A stretch of 30,387 bases of DNA from W11650 sp963550755 (GTDB lineage Bacteria; Bacillota; Clostridia; Lachnospirales; Vallitaleaceae), in NCBI GenBank assembly GCA_963550755.1, contig CAUVDV010000007.1, forward strand, positions 1 through 30,387, written 5' to 3'. The translations under genes and the position numbers were made by a program. Below, piece after piece: positions 7,444 through 14,832 of the stretch. Numbering within the stretch: the first letter of the stretch is position 1; every line of letters begins with the position of its first letter. The notes below the pieces were generated by a model. It saw only the letters and a program-made list of their open reading frames with translations, was not told the DNA's origin and made no database searches.

Positions 7444-8331
7444 TTACTTTAAATAATCCCTTTGCGGGTGAGTTTGCGCCGGATTTAAGTGGATTAGCAC
7501 GTCGGCCACCGGTTCAAACTTCATGATGGCTGCTTTAACGGTATCGGAAATATCATGCCCGGCTTGAACGGTCAGATTGCCGTCAACTGAGATTTTAATC
7601 AGCATTAGAAATTTTTCGCCAATCGGGCGGGCAACAATCGAGTCCAGATGATCGACGCCCTCCGACGATAGAATTCGCTCCCGCATTTGGCGAATGATTT
7701 CCTCATCCAAAGTGCGGTCCATCAGCACATGATAAGAAGCGATCAGCACCTTGATCCCGGTGTAGCCAATCCACAAGGAGATTAAGATGCCGACGACCGC
7801 GTCAACATAATAAACTTTAAAATAAGAACAAATAATACTGATCAAGGTCAGATTGGTGATAAACAAGTCGTTCCGGTGGTCGGCCGAATTGGCCAGAGCC
7901 AAGAGGCTATGATATTTTTTGCCGATTTGATTGGCGTAGAGATAGAGAAAGGTTTTGACGACTAAGGTCGCGGCCGCTACGATAATCAGCCAAATCGAAT
8001 ATTTCACCGGCTGAATGGCAATCAGCCCTTCCACACCGTTTTTTAAAACGATATAAGCCACGAATAAAAAGGAAAAGCTGATAATAAAAGCAAAAATATA
8101 CTCGGCTTTGCCATGGCCGTAAGGGTGGTCGGTATCATCAGGCTTAGCGGAGATTTGATTGCCGATATAAGTCATCACCGAGGAAAACACATCGCCGGAG
8201 CTGTTCAGGCCGTCGGCAATCATGGCTTGGCTGCCGGTGGAAAGGCCAATGGCCAGCTTAATAATCAGTAAAAATACATTTCCTAAAAAACCTAAAATGG
8301 AAATCCGCCGGACGGCGTTGGCACGTTCCAT
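7444..8331 (-). CDS. Cation diffusion facilitator transporter, probably Mn(II) type
   Basis: 295 residues, the normal length for this family of proton-driven divalent metal exporters. Six membrane helices and a C-terminal cytoplasmic domain of about 80 residues are visible. The family motifs are present: ADGLNSSGD in helix 2, HPYGHGKAE between helices 2 and 3, and ADHRND in helix 5. The metal site reads NxxxD in helix 2 and DxxxD in helix 5. Zn/Cd exporters usually have DxxxD and HxxxD, while the pattern here is that of Mn exporters such as MneP and MntE. Specificity is therefore inferred to be Mn(II). AAGGAGT precedes the start. The promoter is at 8377-8405, leaving about 40 bases of leader, too short for a yybP-ykoY riboswitch. 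Confidence 0.88.
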   Translation of the reverse strand: MERANAVRRISILGFLGNVFLLIIKLAIGLSTGSQAMIADGLNSSGDVFSSVMTYIGNQISAKPDDTDHPYGHGKAEYIFAFIISFSFLFVAYIVLKNGVEGLIAIQPVKYSIWLIIVAAATLVVKTFLYLYANQIGKKYHSLLALANSADHRNDLFITNLTLISIICSYFKVYYVDAVVGILISLWIGYTGIKVLIASYHVLMDRTLDEEIIRQMRERILSSEGVDHLDSIVARPIGEKFLMLIKISVDGNLTVQAGHDISDTVKAAIMKFEPVADVLIHLNPAQTHPQRDYLK

Positions 8332-8376
8332 AAAATACTCCTTATGCTTTATAAAAATTGTTCAGGCACGTCTTTT

Positions 8377-8405
8377 ATTATACTCCACTTAATGATAAAG
8401 GTAAA
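8377..8405 (-). promoter_or_regulatory. Promoter of the cation transporter gene
   Basis: Read on the minus strand, TTTACC and TATAAT are separated by 17 bases. The -10 box is perfect and the -35 box matches 4 of 6. Transcription would start about 39 bases before the ATG. Confidence 0.6.
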
Positions 8406-8820
8406 CAAGTACAAAAAATTTACTTAAAAAATATACCAAACTTGCCTTACCCGGTGAGATGATTTTGGCAATGGTAATGTGCCATAACGTGCGTTTCGAT
8501 CTGTTTTCAAAAAAGAAAAATACAGGCTAAGATTTACCAAATCACTTTTTTGACGGGAAAATTGCGAAAATTGCTTCCGATTGGCTCAAAATTAGGCTTT
8601 TCGTTTTTCTTTAAATATGATATACTAAAAATTATTGGATAAGAAACGAATGATATCATTATAAACTGATGTGGGTGTTAAAAGTCGTGTTTGAGTTTTT
8701 TGTCTACAATTAGATAAAAGATAAATTATATTACACAATGACGGTGGTTTAAAATCATAAAAATAACTTTTGACACGCACAGCATAAATATGATAAAGCT
8801 CACGAATAAAGGAGAAAAAA
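8406..8820. other. AT-rich divergent intergenic region
   Basis: This region separates the transporter gene from the Nudix gene. It contains a 9-base inverted repeat TCAAAAAAG/CTTTTTTGA (8507-8515 and 8545-8553), a perfect 12-base palindrome AATGATATCATT (8649-8660) that could be an operator, and a TATACT box near 8622. No open frame was recognised in it. Confidence 0.45.
8770..8797 (+). promoter_or_regulatory. Possible promoter of the Nudix gene
   Basis: A perfect TTGACA at 8770-8775 is followed 16 bases later by GATAAA (8792-8797). The -10 box is weak and lies only about 24 bases before the start codon. An alternative start of transcription is the TATACT near 8622. Confidence 0.4.
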
Positions 8821-9690
8821 ATGATACAGGATATTGCGCCGTCAAGATTGGAAAATAGTTATCAAGCGGCAAAACCGGACGATGACAGCCGGATTTTGCT
8901 GTTTGCGGCCGAAAAGCTGTTGGTTTTTTACGATCCGGATAAAAAAAACCTGCGCTTTCCGGAAAAGCGTTTGTTTTCGGAAAGCGCAGGTTTTACCTAT
9001 CTTTTTGCCATCGACCGGGAAAAGTTTTTTTGGCTGGAGCAGGCGGAGCATCTTCCGGCCGGCTATTATTTTTATACCATGGAAGAGCTAAGAAACTTGA
9101 AATTATGCTCCAATACAGAAATTTTTGCCGTGTTTTGCGCCTATCATCTGTGGAAATGGTATTTGGCCTCCCGGTACTGCGGCAGCTGCGGCGCCAAAAT
9201 GACACATGCCCCGGCTGAACGGGCGCTGGTTTGTCCGGTGTGCGGCCACCGGATTTATCCGCGGCTGAATCCGGCGGTGATTATCGGCGTGATTAACGGC
9301 GACCGGATTCTGATCACCCGGTATCAGAGCGGTTATCAGCATAACGCATTGGTGGCCGGTTTTATTGAGTTCGGCGAAACACTGGAAGAGGCGGTCAGGC
9401 GTGAAGTCATGGAAGAAACAGGACTGCGGGTCAAAAATATCCGCTATTATAAGTCGCAGCCATGGGGGATCAGCGCTGACCTCTTGGTTGGCTTTTACTG
9501 TGAGGTTGACGGAGCGGATACGATTTGTATGGACAAAGCGGAACTAAAGTACGCCGAATGGGTGGCCCGGCCGGATATCGTGCTGCAGCCATCGGATTAC
9601 AGCCTGACCAACGCGATGATGAAAGCGTTTAAAGAAGAGCAAGAGGATAAAGGCTCATCCTTTCACTGCGCCAGCCATGGAACTTTTTAA
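8821..9690 (+). CDS. nudC: NAD(H) pyrophosphatase, NudC-type Nudix hydrolase
   Basis: 289 residues. NudC enzymes split NAD(H) into NMN(H) and AMP and can remove NAD caps from RNA. The expected order is present: an N-terminal domain, a four-cysteine zinc ribbon (CGSC and CPVC, about residues 120-140), and then the Nudix domain. The Nudix box is complete, from GFIEFGE through REVMEETGL. The NudC-specific SQPW motif follows it. The next residues differ from the usual PFPxS, reading GISADLL. GGAGAAAAA precedes the ATG. The last 36 bases overlap the end of the convergent permease gene, so its final 12 codons are antisense to that gene. Confidence 0.9.
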   Translation: MIQDIAPSRLENSYQAAKPDDDSRILLFAAEKLLVFYDPDKKNLRFPEKRLFSESAGFTYLFAIDREKFFWLEQAEHLPAGYYFYTMEELRNLKLCSNTEIFAVFCAYHLWKWYLASRYCGSCGAKMTHAPAERALVCPVCGHRIYPRLNPAVIIGVINGDRILITRYQSGYQHNALVAGFIEFGETLEEAVRREVMEETGLRVKNIRYYKSQPWGISADLLVGFYCEVDGADTICMDKAELKYAEWVARPDIVLQPSDYSLTNAMMKAFKEEQEDKGSSFHCASHGTF

Positions 9691-10491
9691 AATCATTTTT
9701 GAACAGAACAGGAATAAAATTAAAATCGGAATGACGGACAGGGTAACGCCCAAATAAATGACGCCATAGTCCGTTTTATAAACGCCCTGCATTTGCTGTA
9801 CCAAAATAGGCAGAGTCAGCTTATCCTGTGAAAACAGCAAAATCGACGGCTGGACATAAGAATTCCAGCAGCCGACAAAGGTGAAAATTGCTTGCGTCGC
9901 AACGCCCGGAACAATAACTGGAAAAATAATTTGATTAAAAATCTTAAACTCATTGCAGCCGTCTATCCGTGCGCTTTCTATCAATTCGTTCGGAACATAG
10001 GCATCAATGTACTGGCGAATCCAGTACACCATTACAGGTGTCGCAAAGCTGGGGGCTAAAATAGAAATATAGTTATCCAAAAGCTTTAATTCATTCATTT
10101 CCTGAAAATAGCCAATAATTCCTAATTGTCCCGGCAGCATCATTGTGGCCAATACCACCCAAAACAAAATCCGATTGCCGCGAAATCGGTATTTGGCAAA
10201 ACCATAAGCAGTCAATGCGCCGGTATAGGTTGATATAATGGTAAACAGTGTTGATAAAAAAACACTGTTGGCAAGTCCCCGCCAAATATTTACATTATCT
10301 TGCAGGCGACGGTAGTTGTCCGAGAGATGTATGCCCGGCAGCATTTGAAACGAAGTGGCAAGAGCTGCGTTATCATGCGTGCAGCCAATAATCATATTGT
10401 AAAATGGCACAATACTGATGATTGCCAAAAAAGTTAAAAACAGATAGGTTATTATGCGGTGCGCTTGATTTTCTCTTTTATTTTTATTCAT
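9655..10491 (-). CDS. Carbohydrate ABC transporter permease, MalG type
   Basis: 278 residues, with six predicted membrane helices and the cytoplasmic EAA loop of binding-protein-dependent permeases (IESARIDGCNEFK ... IFPVIVPG, about residues 165-192). It is the second inner-membrane subunit of a sugar importer, third in the order binding protein, MalF-type, MalG-type. Its ATG overlaps the stop of the upstream permease gene by 4 bases (ATGA), so the two are translationally coupled. No ATPase gene is near, so the importer probably uses a shared MsmX-type ATPase encoded elsewhere. Divergence from xylA/xylB suggests xylose, a xyloside or a xylo-oligosaccharide as the substrate. The substrate is inference. 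Confidence 0.92.
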   Translation of the reverse strand: MNKNKRENQAHRIITYLFLTFLAIISIVPFYNMIIGCTHDNAALATSFQMLPGIHLSDNYRRLQDNVNIWRGLANSVFLSTLFTIISTYTGALTAYGFAKYRFRGNRILFWVVLATMMLPGQLGIIGYFQEMNELKLLDNYISILAPSFATPVMVYWIRQYIDAYVPNELIESARIDGCNEFKIFNQIIFPVIVPGVATQAIFTFVGCWNSYVQPSILLFSQDKLTLPILVQQMQGVYKTDYGVIYLGVTLSVIPILILFLFCSKMILKSSMAGAVKG

Positions 10492-11408
10492 TTTTCATAC
10501 CGCTCCTTTTTGCCAGTCGTATACTTCATGAAAAGAATGGAAAATATAATCATAATTACAAATAGACCGTACGAAATGGCCGCACCGTAACCATAATCCA
10601 AATTGGTAAAGGCAATATTATACATATACATAACCATTGTCAGCAAGGATGCCTTGATGCCGCCGGTCGCGCCGCCAAAAGTATAGGGAATATCAAAAAT
10701 CTGAAGTCCGCCGATAATGGAAGTAACAAAAGCAAAGGTCATGATTGGCCGCAGCAAAGGCAGCACAATTTTAAAAAATACCTGCGTTTTAGACGCGCCG
10801 TCTACTTCAGCGGCCTCAAAAAGTTCATAGGGAATCCCGCGGATGCCAGCCGTAAAAATAATAGTATAATAGCCGAAATACTGCCAAAACAGTACCATGG
10901 CGACAATTAGCTGTGCCAAAAGAGGAGAGCCTTTCCAGTTAATCGGCTCTGTAATTATATGAAGCGCACTTAAAATTTGATTGACGCTGCCAACCTTCCA
11001 GTCGAAGAGCAGGCTGAACAAAACACCAAGCGATACGGCTGTTACCAGATTGGGGAAATAAAAGACGGTCTTGAAGAAATTGCTTCCCGCCAATCTTTTT
11101 TGATTGAGCAAAAACGCCAGTACCAAACCGAAAACCATTTGCGGCAGCATGGCCAGCAAGGCTATAAAAACAGTGTTGCCAATTGATCCGAGAAACATGG
11201 GATCATGAAGCAACCGCTGATAATTGGCTAGTCCCACGAATTCTGCCGGATGAAATCCATCCCAGGACATAAAGCTTAATTGAAACGTATACAGAATGGG
11301 ATATAAGACAAATATCAGAAATACAATGAAATAGGGGGCAATAAAAAAATATCCCGCATTATTTTTGTTCAATTTACTTCTTTTTAATTTTTTGCTTATC
11401 ACCGGCAC
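10488..11408 (-). CDS. Carbohydrate ABC transporter permease, MalF type
   Basis: 306 residues from the chosen GTG start. The frame stays open upstream to an ATG at 11492, but that extra part has no ribosome binding site and runs through a hairpin. AAAGGAGGA lies 9 bases before the GTG at 11408, and the expected N-terminus (short charged leader, then YFFIAPYFIVFL) begins there. Six membrane helices are visible. The EAA loop is present as ELFEAAEVDGASK ... IVLPLLRP. It pairs with the MalG-type permease that overlaps its 3' end by 4 bases. Together they form the channel of the importer served by the lipoprotein encoded upstream. Confidence 0.9.
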   Translation of the reverse strand: MPVISKKLKRSKLNKNNAGYFFIAPYFIVFLIFVLYPILYTFQLSFMSWDGFHPAEFVGLANYQRLLHDPMFLGSIGNTVFIALLAMLPQMVFGLVLAFLLNQKRLAGSNFFKTVFYFPNLVTAVSLGVLFSLLFDWKVGSVNQILSALHIITEPINWKGSPLLAQLIVAMVLFWQYFGYYTIIFTAGIRGIPYELFEAAEVDGASKTQVFFKIVLPLLRPIMTFAFVTSIIGGLQIFDIPYTFGGATGGIKASLLTMVMYMYNIAFTNLDYGYGAAISYGLFVIMIIFSILFMKYTTGKKERYEK

Positions 11409-11435
11409 TTTTTGCAGTCCTCCTTTTTGACAGAG

Positions 11436-11482
11436 AAAGCCGCTTCTGATACTGATTTTTTGTATCTTCTTAAAGCGGCTTT
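11436..11482 (-). promoter_or_regulatory. Intercistronic hairpin between binding protein and permease genes
   Basis: AAAGCCGCTT (11436-11445) pairs perfectly with AAGCGGCTTT (11473-11482). Inside, GATAC (11448-11452) pairs with GTATC (11462-11466). It lies just upstream of the permease start in the transcript. Such hairpins in sugar importer operons often protect the binding-protein mRNA or lower permease expression. The outer arm contains the same 13 bases (TTAAAGCGGCTTT) as the operator-like palindrome at the operon promoter. Confidence 0.6.
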
Positions 11483-11611
11483 TTCTTCTCATTCGTTTTT
11501 GCTAATTAACGCTGTTTTTCCATTTTGCCGTAATTTTCTGCTGTATTTGCCGTATGCTTATGGTTTGGCTTGATTATCTGCTGGCCAATATCTTGACCAT
11601 GGGAAAACGGA

Positions 11612-12958
11612 TCAATCAATTTTAATTTCGGGATAGATATTTTTCATTTCTGCTTTAAAATCCTGTACCGCTTTTTCTGGCGTTGTTTGTCCCGTTGCCA
11701 CCAAATCCATTTGAGCGCCGGCACTAATCCAAGCCTGCCGATCGTATTTGGTCATGGGATCGCCCTTGACTTTTTTGGCAGTTTCATAGAAATCGGAAAA
11801 ATATTGCTGGTCGCCGGTTACGATATCGGTATGGCCTTCCTTGATGCATCTTTCAATGGCTGGAATATATCCCGGAAAATCTCCCCAAGTATTAGCTAAA
11901 CCATTTACCAGATAGTCCTCGTTGGCCGTCATCGTTTTAATCCATGCCCAAGCGGCGTCTTTATTTTTAGAATTCGAATACATACCGTACCAAGTGCCGC
12001 CGTTTTGATAAGGAATCGGTGCTTGCATATATCCCCATGTATTAGCGGCTTTTTCCATTTCATCTGCTGGGATTCCCGGTTTGATACAGAAATTTAATCC
12101 CCATGTCGGCAGACAAGTTAAAATGAACATATCCTTTGCATACATGCCGGAAGTCCAACCGGCCGACCACATATCGGATTCGGCATCCACTTTATTAGAA
12201 ACCACAGTATCCATCATTTGGAACATTTCCAGCATATAGCTATCGTCGATAATATGGCCGTTTTCATCAACCCAAGGCTTTCCTTTATAGGAAGCGTATA
12301 GCTGCAATACCGACTCAACATCATCTAACAGAGCGATTTTTCCGTTTGATTTTGCATAGACCTGCTTGCCGACCTCAATGATTTTATCCCAATCCGAGAG
12401 CATATTATATAATTCGTCTGGATTGTCTGTACCCAGATATTCCTTGGCCAAAGCTTTTTTATACCAGAAGCCGCCAGGAGTTGACTGCCAAGAAAGTCCT
12501 CTCAGCTGCCCGTTTTTATCTCTTGACAATTCGTCAACATAGGGAATCATATTTTTAGAAAGCTCTTCCGCCCCGTACTGCGCCTGACTTAGATTTTCCA
12601 GCATATCCGTTTCCTTATATACGCCAAGGTCAGAAATCTCAAAGGTAGCTACATCCGGCGCGTTTGTTCCGGTACGAAAGGCATTTTGAAGTTTGGTTCT
12701 ATATTCTTTGGACGGCATAACCGTAACATTTACTTTCACGCCCGGTACAATTTTGTTGAATTCCTTAACATAAAAATTCATTTCATCTTGGCTTAAATTA
12801 GTCCAAATTTCAATGGAGCCTTCGGTTTTAGCGGTATCTTGCGTAATCTTTTGTTCTTCTGTTTTTTCGGTGGTTTTCTGCCCAGTACCCCCGCAGCTTG
12901 CAAATAAAATCGTTATTGCTGTTACTACCGCCAGAATTCCTGCAAAATTTTTTTTCAT
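11612..12958 (-). CDS. Sugar ABC transporter substrate-binding lipoprotein (family 1)
   Basis: 448 residues. The N-terminus is a lipoprotein signal: MKK, a hydrophobic core, then LFASC with the lipid-anchored Cys at 22. The mature part resembles family 1 sugar-binding proteins (COG1653 type), with GSIEIWTNL near the start and a C-terminal stretch ending in TTPEKAVQDFKAEM. It would be anchored outside the membrane and deliver sugar to the two permeases encoded downstream. It is divergent from xylA, so xylose or xylo-oligosaccharides are the likely ligands, though the sequence alone does not prove this. An AAAGGTAGG site precedes the ATG. About 145 bases of leader separate it from a consensus promoter. 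Confidence 0.92.
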   Translation of the reverse strand: MKKNFAGILAVVTAITILFASCGGTGQKTTEKTEEQKITQDTAKTEGSIEIWTNLSQDEMNFYVKEFNKIVPGVKVNVTVMPSKEYRTKLQNAFRTGTNAPDVATFEISDLGVYKETDMLENLSQAQYGAEELSKNMIPYVDELSRDKNGQLRGLSWQSTPGGFWYKKALAKEYLGTDNPDELYNMLSDWDKIIEVGKQVYAKSNGKIALLDDVESVLQLYASYKGKPWVDENGHIIDDSYMLEMFQMMDTVVSNKVDAESDMWSAGWTSGMYAKDMFILTCLPTWGLNFCIKPGIPADEMEKAANTWGYMQAPIPYQNGGTWYGMYSNSKNKDAAWAWIKTMTANEDYLVNGLANTWGDFPGYIPAIERCIKEGHTDIVTGDQQYFSDFYETAKKVKGDPMTKYDRQAWISAGAQMDLVATGQTTPEKAVQDFKAEMKNIYPEIKID

Positions 12959-13082
12959 TGCTGCAACCTACCTTTCCCTTTTAAAATTGAATATTTTCAT
13001 TGCGGTTTTTTTGTTTTTGTGCTATATTACTTTTTGTAATTGAATATCATCATCTCCTTTTTATATTTTGCACAGATACTTT

Positions 13083-13097
13083 TTAAAGCCGCTTTAA
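13083..13097. promoter_or_regulatory. Operator-like palindrome downstream of the importer promoter
   Basis: TTAAAGC-C-GCTTTAA is a 15-base palindrome with 7-base arms. It lies about 6-20 bases downstream of the expected minus-strand transcription start, a position where a bound repressor would block transcription. The same core, TTAAAGCGGCTTT, recurs at 11470-11482. The regulator is unknown and no regulator gene is present in this cluster. Confidence 0.5.
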
Positions 13098-13109
13098 TAA
13101 CTTGGCTTT

Positions 13110-13138
13110 ATTATATAACTAACCGTTTTTATTGTCAA
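13110..13138 (-). promoter_or_regulatory. Consensus sigma-A promoter of the sugar importer operon
   Basis: On the minus strand, TTGACA (13133-13138) and TATAAT (13110-13115) are separated by exactly 17 bases, a perfect consensus promoter. Such strength usually goes with repression, in line with the palindrome just downstream. Confidence 0.8.
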
Positions 13139-13159
13139 GGCTCAATTTGCTTCTGTAAA
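13132..13159 (+). promoter_or_regulatory. Possible xylA promoter sharing its -35 with the importer promoter
   Basis: TTGTCA (13132-13137) is followed after 16 bases by TGTAAA (13154-13159). The -35 box is the same DNA as the minus-strand -35 box, shifted by one base. The -10 box is weak. The imperfect repeat AAGGCTCAA/TTGAGGCTT flanks it. Confidence 0.35.
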
Positions 13160-13202
13160 GCTTTGAGGCTTACCAAATATCATTTTAAGGAGGAGAAAAG
13201 CA

Positions 13203-14525
13203 ATGAGTGAAATTTTTAAAACCATACCGGTCATTCCTTATGAGGGGGCGGCCAGCCGGAATCCGCTGGCGTTTAAGTTTTATGATGCCGAGCGGGTGGT
13301 GCTGGGAAGGCCGATGAAAGAGCATTTGCCCTTTGCCATGGCCTGGTGGCACAACCTGGGTGCGGCCGGCACCGATATGTTCGGCCGGGATACCGCCGAT
13401 AAATCCTTTGGCGCGGAAAAAGGAACAATGGCGCACGCCAAAGCCAAGGTTGACGCCGGTTTTGAGTTTATGCGCAAATTAGGGATTCGTTATTTTTGCT
13501 TCCATGACGTGGACTTAGTACCGGAAGCGGACGACATTAAGGAAACCAATCGGCGCTTAGATGAGATTTCCGATTATATTCTGGAAAAAATGAAGGGCAC
13601 GGATATTAAATGTCTGTGGGGAACGGCCAATATGTTTTCCAATCCCCGTTTTATGAATGGTGCCGGTTCCAGTAATTCAGCCGATGTTTTCTGCTTTGCG
13701 GCGGCCCAGATTAAAAAGGCATTGGAGCTGACGGTTAAGCTGGGCGGCCGGGGCTATGTGTTCTGGGGCGGCCGCGAGGGCTATGAAACGCTGTTAAATA
13801 CTGATATGAAGTTAGAGCAGGATAACATTGCCCGGCTGATGCGGCTGGCGGTTGATTATGGCCGGAGCATTGGCTTTACCGGTGATTTTTATATTGAGCC
13901 CAAGCCCAAAGAACCGATGAAGCACCAGTATGACTTTGATGCGGCTACGGCCATTGGCTTTTTGCGGCAGTATGGCTTGGATAAGGACTTTAAACTAAAC
14001 ATTGAAGCCAATCATGCGACGCTGGCCGGGCATACTTTCCGCCATGACCTGCGGGTAGCGGCCATTAACGGCATGCTGGGCAGTATTGATGCCAATCAGG
14101 GCGATCCGCTGCTGGGCTGGGATACCGATGAATTTCCGTTTGACGTTTATGAGGCGGTATGGTGCATGTACGAGGTCTTAAAGGCCGGCGGTCTGACCGG
14201 CGGGCTGAACTTTGACGCCAAGAGCCGGCGCCCCAGCTATTTGCCGGAAGATATGTTTGAAAGCTATATTTTGGGGATGGACACCTTTGCCCTCGGCTTA
14301 TTAAAGGCAGCGGCGCTGATTGAGGACGGCCGGCTGGACGTGTTTGTGCGCGAGCGCTATGCCAGCTACCGGAGCGGGATCGGTGCTAAAATCATGGCCG
14401 GAGAAGCGACGCTGGCGGAGCTGGCGGCTTACGCCGAGCAGATGGGCGCGCCAAAGCTGCCCGGCAGCGGTAAGCAGGAGCGGCTGGAAAGTATTGTTAA
14501 TCAGCTGTTGTTTAACGGCCAATAA
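13203..14525 (+). CDS. xylA: Xylose isomerase
   Basis: 440 residues, normal for the long class of xylose isomerases. It converts D-xylose to D-xylulose in the cytoplasm using two divalent metals. The catalytic residues are easy to see: His in FCFHDVD, Glu and Lys in IEPKPKEP, Glu and His in NIEANHATLAGH, the Asp in GSIDANQGD, the metal-binding pair in GWDTDEFP, and the Asp in NFDAKSRR. The site AAGGAGGAG lies just before the ATG. It is divergent from the sugar importer operon and followed by xylB after a 307-base gap with a large inverted-repeat element. No xylR gene is visible in the window. Confidence 0.98.
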   Translation: MSEIFKTIPVIPYEGAASRNPLAFKFYDAERVVLGRPMKEHLPFAMAWWHNLGAAGTDMFGRDTADKSFGAEKGTMAHAKAKVDAGFEFMRKLGIRYFCFHDVDLVPEADDIKETNRRLDEISDYILEKMKGTDIKCLWGTANMFSNPRFMNGAGSSNSADVFCFAAAQIKKALELTVKLGGRGYVFWGGREGYETLLNTDMKLEQDNIARLMRLAVDYGRSIGFTGDFYIEPKPKEPMKHQYDFDAATAIGFLRQYGLDKDFKLNIEANHATLAGHTFRHDLRVAAINGMLGSIDANQGDPLLGWDTDEFPFDVYEAVWCMYEVLKAGGLTGGLNFDAKSRRPSYLPEDMFESYILGMDTFALGLLKAAALIEDGRLDVFVRERYASYRSGIGAKIMAGEATLAELAAYAEQMGAPKLPGSGKQERLESIVNQLLFNGQ

Positions 14526-14584
14526 TTATTTCTGCTTTCCCGTTTTCTTGTGCTTGCGTTGTTTTTGGTTTAGGGACTGGCAAA

Positions 14585-14693
14585 AAGCGAAGCGCTTAAC
14601 ATTTTTGCTTGTTCGACTTGTGTTTTCAAGCGGGGTGATGTCTTTTGCCGGTGGGCAACATCACCGGAACAAGAAATGCGCGGCGCTTCGCTT
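14585..14693 (+). repeat. Multi-helix inverted-repeat element between xylA and xylB
   Basis: A 109-base segment could fold into a branched RNA. The closing helix is AAGCGAAGCGC (14585-14595) with GCGCTTCGCTT (14683-14693), 11 perfect pairs. Inside are CTTGTTC (14608-14614) with GAACAAG (14667-14673), then a small CTTG/CAAG hairpin (14617-14630). A second arm follows, with GGTGATG/CATCACC (14634-14665) continuing into TTGCC/GGCAA around a GGTG loop. There is no T-run after it, so it is not a simple terminator. It could be an mRNA processing or stability element, a small RNA, or a short mobile repeat. Confidence 0.6.
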
Positions 14694-14832
14694 ATGGGAA
14701 AGATGGCAAAAAGAAAAAAACAGCGGTTTTATTATCTTTGTTTAAAAAATATCAAAAAAATCAAAAAAGCAGTGTTTGAGGTTGGCTTGACGGTGAATCC
14801 GGCAGTTGATTTCAGTTAAGAACGGAGGGATT

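Noticed and set aside
8332..8376. Possible Mn riboswitch (yybP-ykoY) before the cation transporter
   Set aside because: Only about 40 bases separate the promoter start from the ATG, too short for that riboswitch.
11409..11492. Upstream ATG extending the MalF-type permease by 28 residues
   Set aside because: The extension lies over a hairpin and lacks a ribosome binding site, while the GTG at 11408 has a strong one.
14320..14745. 141-residue frame overlapping the end of xylA
   Set aside because: It reads an alternate frame of xylA and then crosses the inverted-repeat element. Its composition is Arg/Trp/Cys-rich, as expected of a shadow.
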